64,000 nt of DNA from Novosphingobium ovatum. GTDB taxonomy: Bacteria > Pseudomonadota > Alphaproteobacteria > Sphingomonadales > Sphingomonadaceae. Below are positions 35,238 to 44,153 of this stretch, one piece after another. The notes under the pieces are model-generated. The model saw only the letters and a program-made list of their open reading frames with translations, was not told the origin of the DNA and ran no database searches. Position 1 is the first letter of the stretch. The number at the start of each line of letters is the position of its first letter. The stretch lies in contig NZ_JAAAPO010000005.1 of assembly GCF_009909235.1 (NCBI RefSeq), forward strand, positions 62,001 to 126,000, given 5' to 3'. The position numbers were made by a program, and so were the translations under genes.

Positions 35238-35441
35238 AGCCTCTCTCGCCGCAGGGTCTCGCGTCCCCCGCTCCTTGTTTCGCCAAGGCTATCCTTGCTT
35301 GCCCGCCTTGGCAAGGCGGACGCAAGCAGCCCAAGGCCCAGCCATGCGCGCCGATCCCCCTTGGTGCACTGTCAGGCAAGAAGCGGTGGCGCTCTGGCGT
35401 TAGATTTCGGGCCTGCTTCTGAAAAAGGGCCCGTCAACGCC

Positions 35442-36905
35442 ATGCGCGACATCGAGAAATTTCTGGACGACATGTCCTGCGCGCCTGCGCAATTCATCGG
35501 CGGCGAATGGGTGCGTGCGAGCTCGACTTTGACGGTCGAGGATCCCTCGACCGGAGGCCAGATCGGCCAGATCGGTGCGGGCGACGCGCAGGCGGTGGAC
35601 ATGGCCGTGCGGGCCGCGACAGACGCCATGGCCCCGCGCCGCTGGGGTCCGGCGCAAAGGCAGGACGCGCTGTTGGCGCTGGCCCGCGCGATCGAGGAAC
35701 AGGCCGCGATCCTGACGGTGCTGGAATCGCGCGACGCGGGCAAGCCGATCTTTGCCACCAGCCACATCGACATCCCCGCCGCCGCTGCCGTGCTGCGCTA
35801 TTACGCCGGCTGGGCCGCGCGGTTGACGGGCGAAACGGTGGAGCTGGCGGGGCCGGGTGACGGTGTCGGCTATGTCCTGCGTGAACCGGTGGGCGTGGTG
35901 GGCCAGATCATCCCCTGGAACTATCCGTTGATGGGCGTGGCGTTCAAGATCGGCCCGGCGCTGGCCACGGGCTGCGCCTGCGTGCTCAAACCGTCCGAAC
36001 TGACCTCGCTGTCGGCGCTGTGGCTGGCGCGCAGTCTGGAGCGCTGTGGCGTGCCCGCGGGCTATGTCAACATCGTTACCGGCACCGGCGCACAGGCGGG
36101 CGCGGCGCTGGTGGCGCACCCGGACGTGGCCAAGATCAGCTTTACCGGGTCAACCGCCGTGGGTCGCCAGATCGCCGCGCAGGCGGCAGGCGCCTGCAAA
36201 CGGGTGACGGTGGAACTGGGCGGCAAATCGCCGGTGATCGTCATGCCCGATGCGGATCTGGACCGGGCGGCGATGGCGATTGCCATGAACATCTTTTCAC
36301 ATTGCGGCCAGACCTGTTCGGCCGGATCGCGCCTGATCGCGCATGAAAGCGTGGCCGATGATCTGGCCCGCCGCGTGGCACATATCGGCGCATCGATGCG
36401 CATGGGGCCGGTGGATGATCCCGATACGCGGCTGGGCCCGGTGATTTCGGCCATCCAGCGCGGGCGCATCGCGGGCCATGTCGACGCGGCGCTGGCGGCG
36501 GGCGCGCGGGCGCTGTGCGGCGGGGTGGTCCCGGATGGGCCCGGCTATTACTATCCCCCCACGGTGCTGTGCGATGTCACCCCCGACATGAGCGCCCTGC
36601 GCGAGGAGATCTTTGGCCCGGTGCTGACCGTCCAAAGCTTTGCCTCGACCGATCTGGACGCCATCGCGGCCATGGCCAATGACACGCCATATGGCCTGGC
36701 CGCCTATGTCTGGACAGGCAATCTGGCATGGGCGCAAGGGATGGCACGGCGCATCCGGGCGGGCAGCGTGCGGATCAACGCGGGCGGCGGCGGTGACATG
36801 GCGCTACCCTCGGGCGGCATGAAGATGTCGGGTTTTGGCCGCGAAAACGGCCGCGCGGGCATCGAGGCCTATACCGAACTCAAATCCGTGGCCATGTTGG
36901 CCTGA
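35442..36905 (+). CDS. NAD(P)-dependent aldehyde dehydrogenase
   Basis: 487 residues, the family length. The catalytic nucleophile is C292 (CGQTCSAGSR), the general base E258 (VELGGKSP), and N160 and K183 (PWNYP, LKPSE) complete the known site. It oxidises an aldehyde to the acid in the cytoplasm; the PQQ or GMC enzyme would be the source of the aldehyde. The ATG at 35442 is chosen by alignment to the family N-terminus; the ribosome site is weak (AAAGGG about 12 nt upstream). The open frame upstream is merely the opposite strand of araC. The stop overlaps the next start as TGATG. Confidence 0.93.
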   Translation: MRDIEKFLDDMSCAPAQFIGGEWVRASSTLTVEDPSTGGQIGQIGAGDAQAVDMAVRAATDAMAPRRWGPAQRQDALLALARAIEEQAAILTVLESRDAGKPIFATSHIDIPAAAAVLRYYAGWAARLTGETVELAGPGDGVGYVLREPVGVVGQIIPWNYPLMGVAFKIGPALATGCACVLKPSELTSLSALWLARSLERCGVPAGYVNIVTGTGAQAGAALVAHPDVAKISFTGSTAVGRQIAAQAAGACKRVTVELGGKSPVIVMPDADLDRAAMAIAMNIFSHCGQTCSAGSRLIAHESVADDLARRVAHIGASMRMGPVDDPDTRLGPVISAIQRGRIAGHVDAALAAGARALCGGVVPDGPGYYYPPTVLCDVTPDMSALREEIFGPVLTVQSFASTDLDAIAAMANDTPYGLAAYVWTGNLAWAQGMARRIRAGSVRINAGGGGDMALPSGGMKMSGFGRENGRAGIEAYTELKSVAMLA

Positions 36906-37345
36906 TGCGCGAGACCGCCATGACCGATTGCACCGCCCCCACCCCGTTCCTGACCCCGGCCTATAGGCTGTGGCTGGATCGCGCCGCCCCCGCCACCATC
37001 GGCACCATCGCCACCGGAGGCCTGCGCCGCATCACCACCATGCGCGACGGACATCTGTCAGGCGACGGGCTGGACGCGCGCCTGGTCAGCGGCAGCGAGA
37101 CCGAGCTGACCCGCGCCAACGGCCTGACCATCGTCGAGGCCAGCTATGTGCTGGATTGCGGCGGCACGCTGCTGCGCGCCTTTGGCACCGGTTTCCGCAA
37201 AAGCGCGGAGGACTTTTCCGGCCTGCGCCTCTCGCTGTTGTTCGAGGCCGCGCAGGATGGCCCGCTGGCCCATCTGGCCACCCGCGCCTTTGTCGCCGAA
37301 CAGGCCGATGGCGATGACACCCTCTCCATCCACAGGATCGACTGA
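36905..37345 (+). CDS. DUF3237-like protein (diverged copy)
   Basis: 146 residues. The order GGLRRITTMRDGHLSGDGLD, ARLVSGSETEL, and VLDCGGTLLRAFGTGFRKSA resembles the DUF3237 (UPF0311) beta-barrel encoded by the next gene, but the G-x-F-x-G-P core is altered. It is coupled by TGATG at both ends; an ATG at 36920 is an alternative start. The function of DUF3237 is not established. Pairing with ALDH and GMC genes suggests a binding or isomerising role on the pathway intermediate. Confidence 0.65.
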   Translation: MRETAMTDCTAPTPFLTPAYRLWLDRAAPATIGTIATGGLRRITTMRDGHLSGDGLDARLVSGSETELTRANGLTIVEASYVLDCGGTLLRAFGTGFRKSAEDFSGLRLSLLFEAAQDGPLAHLATRAFVAEQADGDDTLSIHRID

Positions 37346-37797
37346 TGCGTCTGGAATTTGCCATGGAAATGCGCCTGTCGCTGGGCGAGCGCCACCATAT
37401 CCATGTGGCCGATGGCTATACCCGCGGGGCAGTGCTGATTTCAGGCGGCAGTTTCGAAGGGCCGGGCCTGCGCGGGCGGCTGGTGCCGGGCAGCGGGGGT
37501 GATTTTCCGATGGTTCGTCCCGATGGCGGCGGCCGGTTTGAATCGCAATATCTGATGCAGACCGACGATGGCGCGATGATCCTGAAACGCAGCACCGGCG
37601 TGCGTCATGCCCCGCCCAACGTGGTGGCCGCCCTGCTGGCCAAACAGCCGGTCGATCCGCAAAGCTATTACATGCGCATGACCCCCCGTTTCGAGGCGCC
37701 CGAAGGCCCCTATGGCTGGATGAACGAGACGCTGTTTGTCGGCGTGGGGCAGCGCAATCCCGAAGGCTCGATATTCCGTTTCTGGAAAGTGGTGTGA
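37345..37797 (+). CDS. DUF3237 (UPF0311) protein
   Basis: 150 residues with the recognised DUF3237 pattern: LEFAMEMRLSLGERHHIHVA at the start, LISGGSFEGPGLRGRLVPGS GGDF in the middle (positions about 31-53), and LFVGVGQRNPEGSIFRFWKV at the end. Family members are about 150-residue beta-barrels, frequent in aromatic and terpenoid degradation clusters, with no assigned reaction. TGATG overlaps join it to the previous gene and to the GMC gene. Confidence 0.85.
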   Translation: MRLEFAMEMRLSLGERHHIHVADGYTRGAVLISGGSFEGPGLRGRLVPGSGGDFPMVRPDGGGRFESQYLMQTDDGAMILKRSTGVRHAPPNVVAALLAKQPVDPQSYYMRMTPRFEAPEGPYGWMNETLFVGVGQRNPEGSIFRFWKVV

Positions 37798-39395
37798 TGG
37801 AAAGGTTCGACTATGTCATCGTGGGTGCGGGTTCGGCCGGTTGCGTGCTGGCCGCGCGCCTGTCCGAAAATCCGCAAACCCGCGTGCTGTTGCTGGAAGC
37901 GGGCGGCAGCGACCGGCGGATGGATGTGCAGATCCCGCTGGCCGTATCAAAACTCTGGCCCAATCCCGATCTGACATGGGGTTTCCTGTCCGAACCAGAG
38001 GCCGAACTGGACGGGCGCTGTTTGCCGGTGGCGCGCGGACGGATGCTGGGGGGCACGTCCTCGCTTAACGGGATGATGGCCATTCGCGGCCATGCGGCGG
38101 ATTATGACGGCTGGCGCGACATGGGCCTGCCGGGCTGGGGCTGGGACGATGTGCTGCCCTGGTTCCGCCGTCTGGAAAGCCATTGGCGCGGCGATACGCC
38201 CCAGCACGGGGGCAGCGGGCCGCTGTCGGTGCAGGCGCATCCCGCGCCCAGCCCGCTGTATGACCACGCCGTGCAAGCAGCCCGCGCCATGGGTTTCCCG
38301 ATCACGCAGGATTTCAACGGCGAACGCACCGATGGCTTTGGCATGCCCGATTTCACCATCCGCGACGGGCGGCGCCACAGCACGGCGGATGCCTATTTGC
38401 GCCCGGCAATGGGTCGGCCCAATCTGGAGGTGCGCACCGGCGCGCTGGCCACGCGCATCCTCATGACCGATGGGCGCGCCACCGGCATCGCCTATCGCCA
38501 GCATGGGGCCGAGCACACCGTGCAGGCCGCGCGTGAAGTGGTGCTGGCGGGCGGAGCGATCAACTCGCCGCAACTGCTGATGCTGTCGGGCATTGGGCCG
38601 GGGGCGCATCTGGCCGACATGGGCGTGGCGGTGCAGGTGGACAGCCCCGATGTGGGGGCACATTTGCAGGATCACCCCGGCGCGGGGATGGAGTTTGATC
38701 TGGCCCCGCATCTGGCGTTTGAGAACCAGTTGCGGCTGGACCGCCTGCTGGGTTGGGCGATGCGCTGGTTTGCCCGCAAAAACAGCATTCTGGGCGCGCC
38801 GCCGCTGGGCATTTCGGCCAATGTTGCGTCGCTGCCGGGCAATCCGCAGGTCGATCTGCATTTCCTGCTGGTGCCGCTGGCGATGGAATCGCGCGTGTGG
38901 ATGCCGCCCTTTGTCCGCCCGTTTGGCGCGCGGATGGGGGCGATGTGGTCATTGAACTATCCCAAAAGCCGGGGCCGCCTGTCGTTGCGCAACGCTGATC
39001 CGGCGGCGCATCCGCGCATCGCGTTCAACCTGTTGTCACATCCCGATGACCGGGCAGCGATGGTGCATGGCTGCCGCACGCTGCTGCGCCTGCTGGAACA
39101 GCCCGCGCTGGCGCAGGTGGTGGGTCCAATGCGCCGCCCCCATGGTCCGCTGAACAGCGACGCGGCGATTTTGGCCCATGTCCGCGCCACCGGGGCGACA
39201 GCCTATCACCCGTCGGGCACCTGTCGCATGGGGGGCGATGCCGGATCGGTGGTGGATGGGCAATTGCGCGTGCGCGGGGTCGATGGCCTGCGCGTGGCCG
39301 ATGCCTCGGTCTTTCCCTGCCTGCCGGGCGGCAACACCAACCTGCCGGTGATCATGGTCGCCGAACGCGCGGCCGATTTCCTGAACAAGGGCTAG
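37797..39395 (+). CDS. GMC-family flavin oxidoreductase (choline-dehydrogenase-like)
   Basis: About 532 residues. The FAD motif VIVGAGSAGCVLAARL with LLLEAGGSD is at the N-terminus. The GMC signatures GRMLGGTSSLNGM and VVLAGGAINSPQLLMLSGIG are present, and the catalytic His is in TAYHPSGTCRMG, with the C-terminal GGNTNLPVIMVAERAAD. It oxidises a primary or secondary alcohol and passes electrons to a quinone or acceptor. The ATG at 37797 (TGATG) is preferred over the overlapping GTG at 37794. The substrate is expected to be bulky and hydrophobic if it shares the sulfatase pathway, which is inference. Confidence 0.93.
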   Translation: MERFDYVIVGAGSAGCVLAARLSENPQTRVLLLEAGGSDRRMDVQIPLAVSKLWPNPDLTWGFLSEPEAELDGRCLPVARGRMLGGTSSLNGMMAIRGHAADYDGWRDMGLPGWGWDDVLPWFRRLESHWRGDTPQHGGSGPLSVQAHPAPSPLYDHAVQAARAMGFPITQDFNGERTDGFGMPDFTIRDGRRHSTADAYLRPAMGRPNLEVRTGALATRILMTDGRATGIAYRQHGAEHTVQAAREVVLAGGAINSPQLLMLSGIGPGAHLADMGVAVQVDSPDVGAHLQDHPGAGMEFDLAPHLAFENQLRLDRLLGWAMRWFARKNSILGAPPLGISANVASLPGNPQVDLHFLLVPLAMESRVWMPPFVRPFGARMGAMWSLNYPKSRGRLSLRNADPAAHPRIAFNLLSHPDDRAAMVHGCRTLLRLLEQPALAQVVGPMRRPHGPLNSDAAILAHVRATGATAYHPSGTCRMGGDAGSVVDGQLRVRGVDGLRVADASVFPCLPGGNTNLPVIMVAERAADFLNKG

Positions 39396-39410
39396 AACAA
39401 GGAGAGGATC

Positions 39411-40100
39411 ATGTCCGACATCGACGAACTGAAGGCCGAACTGGCGCAATTGCGCGACCGGGTGGGCATGCTGGAGGATCACAACGCGATCCGCCGTCTG
39501 CATTATGCCTATGGCTATTACACCGACTATAACCGGGCCGAGGATCTGGCCAATCTGTTTGCCGATGATGCCGAGATCATCTTCCTCTCGGGCATCTATC
39601 GCGGCAAGGAAGGCGCGCGGCGCCTGTATGGCGACTGGTTCCAGCAGTTCTTTACCCAGGGGCAGGTCGGGCCGGTCTATGGCTTTTTGCTGGACCATTT
39701 CCAGATGCAGGACATCATCACCGTCGCCCCCGACCGCCAAACCGCCAAGGGCCGTTTCCGCGCCGTGCTGTTTGGTGGCAACCACGAGAGCCGCGAATAT
39801 GCGCCTCCGGGCCTGCCCAACCAGTTCTATGAGGCGGGCATGTACGAGAATGACTATGTGCGCGAAGACGGCGTGTGGAAGATCAAACGGCTGGACTATG
39901 TCGTGCAGTGGCAGGCCGATTACGAAAAGGGCTGGTACGGCACGGTAGCGCATCTGCAGCCGCTGACCACATGCTTTCCCGAGGACCCGCTGGGCCCGGA
40001 CGAACTGATCGAGAACCACCGCCAGACCTGGCCCTATCGCCAGAATCTGGAAATGCACTATGCCCATCCGGTGCTGGGCAAGGCGGTGGGCGGGCTCTGA
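39411..40100 (+). CDS. SnoaL/NTF2-like protein with coiled-coil N-terminus (paralogue of 29593 gene)
   Basis: 229 residues. A coiled coil (IDELKAELAQLRDRVGMLED) leads into LHYAYGYYTDYNRAEDLANL and FADDAEIIF, and later WKIKRLDYVVQWQ. Order and motifs match the 206-residue protein at 29593-30213, so the two operons share a paralogous step or subunit. AAGGAGAGG precedes the ATG. It is the last gene of the ALDH operon and is followed by a strong terminator. Confidence 0.82.
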   Translation: MSDIDELKAELAQLRDRVGMLEDHNAIRRLHYAYGYYTDYNRAEDLANLFADDAEIIFLSGIYRGKEGARRLYGDWFQQFFTQGQVGPVYGFLLDHFQMQDIITVAPDRQTAKGRFRAVLFGGNHESREYAPPGLPNQFYEAGMYENDYVREDGVWKIKRLDYVVQWQADYEKGWYGTVAHLQPLTTCFPEDPLGPDELIENHRQTWPYRQNLEMHYAHPVLGKAVGGL

Positions 40101-40150
40101 CCTCGTGGTGACGGGACATGCGGCGTGTCGCCGCCGCTGTCCCGCGACAC

Positions 40151-40184
40151 GGGCCGGGCTGGGCCGATACCGGCCCTTCTTCTT
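40151..40184 (+). terminator. rho-independent terminator after the ALDH-GMC-SnoaL operon
   Basis: GGGCCGG (40151-40157) pairs exactly with CCGGCCC (40170-40176), followed by TTCTTCTT. It lies 50 bases after the operon's last stop. Confidence 0.72.
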
Positions 40185-40328
40185 GGCGGGTGCCCGATTG
40201 CCTATTGCCAATCCGGACGTTTCGAGGCAAAGGCCCCGAACCACCGGGCGCATGGCCAAGACCGAGGCGCCCCACACCATTTATCCGGCCTCCAATCCTC
40301 CGGATAAATGGCGGTATATCATGGGATT

Positions 40329-40404
40329 GGGCGGTTAGCTCAGTTGGTAGAGCATCTCGTTTACACCGAGAGGGTCAGCGGTTCGAGCCCGTTACCGCCC
40401 ACCA
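40329..40404 (+). tRNA. tRNA-Val (anticodon TAC)
   Basis: A 76-nt cloverleaf. The acceptor GGGCGGT pairs with ACCGCCC, with encoded ACCA. The D-arm contains AGCTCAGTTGGTAGAGC and the T-arm GCGGTTCGAGCCCGTT. The anticodon loop TTTACAC gives TAC, reading GTA and possibly other Val codons. It ends 10 bp before the convergent dgt stop. Confidence 0.95.
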
Positions 40405-40414
40405 TTTTTCACAA

Positions 40415-41746
40415 TTACAACCGGTCAAACACCGATCCCATGCGCGGGCTGAACAACCGCTCATAGGTTTTGAGCAGGTGGGCATCCGTCATCGCCGCGA
40501 TCGTGTCGCACAGCACACGCGGGTGGCCATCATAGCGCGCCTGCACATCGCGCGGCAACAGGCGCACCGGATCGGCGGCCAGCGCCTCGAACACCGAGAC
40601 GACCATCGCCTGCCCCTTGAACTCCAGATGCTGCACCTCTGGGCTGGTGATCACCTGATCCACGACAAAGCCCTGCAACACATCCAGAAACGCCCGCTGC
40701 GGCTGGGCCACGGCCACGCGGTAGCGCAACAATGGCTCGGCAAATTCGGGATGTTCCACATAGGTGATGGCGGTCAGGAAATGGTGCACCAACCGCCCGA
40801 TATAGCGTTTGCGCGTGCCTTCATCGCCAAACAGGCCGTCGATCATGTGGGCGGCGACATCATTGGCGCTCTCGCCCGGATATTTGGCCTTCATCGCATC
40901 CAGAAACGAAGGGCATTTGTCCTGCAACGCCGCCGCGAACGCCTCACGCGTGACCAGCCCCAACGCGATGGCGTCCTCCAGATCATGCACGCCATAGGCG
41001 ATGTCATCGGCCGCATCCATGATCGCGCAATCCAGCGATTTATGCCGCGTGCGCGCGTGATGGCCCGCGCGCGGGGTGATCGCGGTAAAGGCGTCACGAT
41101 CAGCCGGCGACAGCGGATCAAGGATCCAGTCCACCACATCGCCTTCGCCATCCAGATAGCATTTGGGCGGTTTGCAGGCGTGGGGATCAATCACCCGGAT
41201 GGTGGTGGGGCCGGTCATCAGCGCGGGGGTAATTGCAGGGTTGCGCACCGCGCCATAGGCCGCCGGATATTTCAGCACGCCCAGCATCGTGCGCCGCGCC
41301 AGATTGGCGCCCGCCCGCGCCGAAAACTTTTCCAGCCGGGCCAGAATGCGCAAGGTCTGGCCGTTGCCCTCGAACCCATCGTGGTCGCGCATGCAGTAGT
41401 TCAGCGCGATCTCGCCCCCATGACCAAACGGCGGGTGGCCAAAATCATGGGCGCAACCAATGGCATGGATCGTCCCGCGATCAGGCAGCAGCGCGGTGGC
41501 GGGATGGTCGGGACAGTTTTGCGCCAATTGCCGAACGATCCCGCCAGCGATCTGCGCCACCTCCAGACTATGGGTCAGACGGGTGCGATAGAAATCGCTG
41601 TCGCCCAGATTCAGGATCTGCGTCTTGCCCTGCAACCGGCGGAAACTGGCCGAATGGATTACACGGGCGTAATCGACATCACCAATGTCGCGGGCGTCTT
41701 CGGCTTGCGGGTTCCAGCTTTCGCGGCGGGCATTCCAATATTGCAT
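40415..41746 (-). CDS. dgt: deoxyguanosinetriphosphate triphosphohydrolase-like HD hydrolase
   Basis: 443 residues from the ATG at 41746; a TTG at 41764 would add six residues, and neither has a clear ribosome site. The HD-superfamily metal residues are readable: H in RLTHSLEVAQ, HD in GCAHDFGHPPFGHGGE, and the later D in IMDAADDIAYGVHDLED. It begins with the family's ARVIHSASFRRLQGKTQIL segment. Dgt hydrolyses dGTP (or other dNTPs) to the nucleoside and triphosphate, affecting dNTP balance. It is downstream of and on the same strand as the MarR-like gene. Confidence 0.9.
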   Translation of the reverse strand: MQYWNARRESWNPQAEDARDIGDVDYARVIHSASFRRLQGKTQILNLGDSDFYRTRLTHSLEVAQIAGGIVRQLAQNCPDHPATALLPDRGTIHAIGCAHDFGHPPFGHGGEIALNYCMRDHDGFEGNGQTLRILARLEKFSARAGANLARRTMLGVLKYPAAYGAVRNPAITPALMTGPTTIRVIDPHACKPPKCYLDGEGDVVDWILDPLSPADRDAFTAITPRAGHHARTRHKSLDCAIMDAADDIAYGVHDLEDAIALGLVTREAFAAALQDKCPSFLDAMKAKYPGESANDVAAHMIDGLFGDEGTRKRYIGRLVHHFLTAITYVEHPEFAEPLLRYRVAVAQPQRAFLDVLQGFVVDQVITSPEVQHLEFKGQAMVVSVFEALAADPVRLLPRDVQARYDGHPRVLCDTIAAMTDAHLLKTYERLFSPRMGSVFDRL

Positions 41747-41811
41747 CGCCGCGTGATAGCGCAAATCGGGGCACCACCGTCAAGCGCGGCGGCAGTTATC
41801 CCCCGCGCCCA

Positions 41812-42327
41812 TTATCCCCCACGCATTGCCCCTTGCAGCTTCTGCAAGATCTGCAACGCCATGCGGAATTCGGCATCGGTCAGCACATTGCTGAACGCGT
41901 TTTCCATGCTGAACACACAGGCCCGCGCCTCGGCCAGCTTTTGCAGGCCGGCGTCGGTGATGAACAGGCCCTGCGCGCGGCGGTCACTCTCGATGCTTTC
42001 CAGCCGCAGCAAATCCTTGCGCGTCAGGCTGGCGATCATCTGGTGGATGGTGGCGCGGCGCATGCGGAACATGCGGGCCAACTGGCTTTGCGTGATGCCG
42101 GGGTTCACCTCAACCAGCCACAGGATCGAGGTCTGCTTGGGCGTCAGTTCGATCAGCCGCAGCGCGGGGTCCAGGTCGAACGAGAGCGCGGCATAGGCCG
42201 TGCCAAGGTTATAGCCCAGCAGCATGTCCAGACCATTCATGTTGATCTGGCCGCAATCGCTGCCCTCTACCGGATCGGGGGCCGCATCCAGTACGCCGAC
42301 CCCGCTCAGCCCGGCCATGGTTGTCAC
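41812..42327 (-). CDS. MarR-family transcriptional regulator
   Basis: 171 residues. The winged helix is clear: LTPKQTSILWLVEVNPGITQ, SQLARMFRMRRATIHQMIAS, and the wing LESIESDRRAQGLFITDAG. Helices at both ends would form the dimer interface. The start is GTG at 42327 or ATG at 42318; an AGGAG lies too far upstream of both to decide. The AT-rich 237 bp upstream, shared with the end of the DUF4139 operon, likely holds its promoter. Its target is unknown. Confidence 0.87.
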   Translation of the reverse strand: MTTMAGLSGVGVLDAAPDPVEGSDCGQINMNGLDMLLGYNLGTAYAALSFDLDPALRLIELTPKQTSILWLVEVNPGITQSQLARMFRMRRATIHQMIASLTRKDLLRLESIESDRRAQGLFITDAGLQKLAEARACVFSMENAFSNVLTDAEFRMALQILQKLQGAMRGG

Positions 42328-42564
42328 CCGCGTGTCCAGTTTCAGCTCCTATACCTTGTGCAAAAAAACTATTATCAGCGATACCTGTTTGGTGCCTGCA
42401 CGTTCACACCTTTTTGCGCAAGCGAAATCGCCACCGCTCCGGCACATAGTTTCACCCCGCGTAACGCCCGCAAATCCGGGGTTATCGCGATTGATGCAAA
42501 CGTTGCCACTGCAAATTTACATAGTTACAGAAGCTTAGCCCTTGCCCCTGCATTGCGCCACCGA

Positions 42565-44145
42565 TCAGCTGGGCGCACGCGCGGCAAAACGCAGTTGCAC
42601 CCGGCCATGTGCTGGCACCGTCACCACCCACAAAGGCAGGCCATTCTTGCGCCCCAGCCGGGCCGAACTGGTGACGATCCGCTCTCCGGCAAACAGGGGC
42701 ACGCGCCCCTCAAACCGAATCGGCCAAGGGTTGGCATTGGTCAATTCCGCCCGCACATCGCGGCGGCCCGGCGCAGGCTCGGCCGCACGTACCTGCAACG
42801 TCACCTTCTGGCCATCGGCCACCTCGACATCGATTTCCTCGCCCTGCGCCTTGTCGGCCATGCTGCCTTCACCTGCCGGGAAAGTCGCCCCACGCACCGG
42901 CTGCCACACGCTGACCTTGCCCGCTGGCAGCGCCATGCCCAGCCCGTCCGCCTTGCGGTTGTGCAGCCGCACGGCCACGCGCGGGTGCAATTGTGTGTCG
43001 CCAAACACATCGGCCTTGTACAGCAATTGCAGCTTTACCGGCCGCGCCGCTATCAACGCCACCTGCTTTTGCGCATGGGCGGCCACCGTGGTGGGCATCG
43101 GCACGCGATACAGCTTGAGATCGCCCAAGGCCTCCTGACGGACCGTCACGGGCTCCACCCTTTTGCGCGCGGTAGCCGTCACCATGATGTCGGCCATCAT
43201 CGGCGCGGGCATCGCCATCACCGGGACGGGCGGCGGCGGCGGTACAGGGACCAGTTCGGGCCGCCCGCCACGCACCGGATAGATCCCGCAGCGCATCACC
43301 AGATCGGGCGTTTCCACCTGCGCGCCCCGCTGGGTCTCCATGTTGGGCCGCCCGCCGATCACCACCGTCTGCGCAGCCGGAAAGCTGGTGGAATCGCTGC
43401 TGGCCAGCGTCACCCACGCCGTCATTTCGGCGCTGCGCGCGCCGGGGGCCAGCTTCAGGACATAATGCGCCTGCCAGTCAAAACCCCACGCCAGATAGGA
43501 CAGGCTCACCCGCGCCCGCGCCGCACGGGGCGCATCGACCGCCACCGACAAGGTGGGCCGCGCGTTCAGCCCCTGCGGCAAGCCGTCATATACCAGTTGA
43601 TCCTTCTGCGGCCCGCAATCGGCGATTTCAAACCCGGCGCGGGTCTGGACAATCGCCGCACCATCGGGCGCGCTGCGGATAATCGCGGGCTCTTCACGCG
43701 TGGCGCCGGTCTTGGGATCGATCCGGCGCAATGTCACCGGACGGCCAAACGCCCCGCCATACAAGCTGTGGGGGGACAGCAGCGCCGCATCCAGATTCTT
43801 TTCCCGCACACCCGCCGGCAGGCCCGCGACCAGCGCGCTTTCGGGCAACATGCCCGCGGCCACGCCTTCGAACCGCAGAACCGAGCGACCAGCAGGGATA
43901 TCCACCACCCGCGTTTCAGTGATCAACGCATAGCCGCCCAGAAACGACAGCTCCATCGCCGCATCCGCGCCCCGGTCCGTGTCACGATACACGCTGACAG
44001 CCACACTGTCGGGCGCGGCGCTGGTCACCACCGGCCCAGCCGCCCCCATCGCCGTGGGTGCTTCGCGGGGCGTATCGGCCCACGCCACCCCCTGCCCCAG
44101 CCCCGCCAACAGGGCCATTGCGGTCCAGCCCGGCGCGCGCATCAT
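42565..44145 (-). CDS. DUF4139-domain protein A, exported
   Basis: 526 residues. A signal peptide covers about the first 24 residues (ALLAGLGQGVAWA). The body has the DUF4139 family layout: an N-terminal beta domain (ALITETRVVDIPAGRSVLRF), a Pro-rich insertion (PVPPPPPVPVMAMP), and a C-terminal mucoidy-inhibitor-like beta domain with AELTNANPWPIRFEGRVPLF and WVVTVPAHGRVQLRFAAR. The family is found in periplasmic or surface proteins of unknown role. It starts 8 nt after the related gene upstream. The start is the ATG at 44145 (or 44142) after GAGGGTGGGG. Confidence 0.78.
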   Translation of the reverse strand: MMRAPGWTAMALLAGLGQGVAWADTPREAPTAMGAAGPVVTSAAPDSVAVSVYRDTDRGADAAMELSFLGGYALITETRVVDIPAGRSVLRFEGVAAGMLPESALVAGLPAGVREKNLDAALLSPHSLYGGAFGRPVTLRRIDPKTGATREEPAIIRSAPDGAAIVQTRAGFEIADCGPQKDQLVYDGLPQGLNARPTLSVAVDAPRAARARVSLSYLAWGFDWQAHYVLKLAPGARSAEMTAWVTLASSDSTSFPAAQTVVIGGRPNMETQRGAQVETPDLVMRCGIYPVRGGRPELVPVPPPPPVPVMAMPAPMMADIMVTATARKRVEPVTVRQEALGDLKLYRVPMPTTVAAHAQKQVALIAARPVKLQLLYKADVFGDTQLHPRVAVRLHNRKADGLGMALPAGKVSVWQPVRGATFPAGEGSMADKAQGEEIDVEVADGQKVTLQVRAAEPAPGRRDVRAELTNANPWPIRFEGRVPLFAGERIVTSSARLGRKNGLPLWVVTVPAHGRVQLRFAARAPS

Positions 44146-44153
44146 CCCCACCC

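Noticed and set aside
34536-35441. N-terminal extension of the aldehyde dehydrogenase frame
   Set aside because: It is antisense to araC. The family N-terminus fits the ATG at 35442.
40329-40404. tRNA-Val as an integration site at the right end of the catabolic region
   Set aside because: No integrase and no direct repeat of the tRNA 3' end were seen on the other side of the region.
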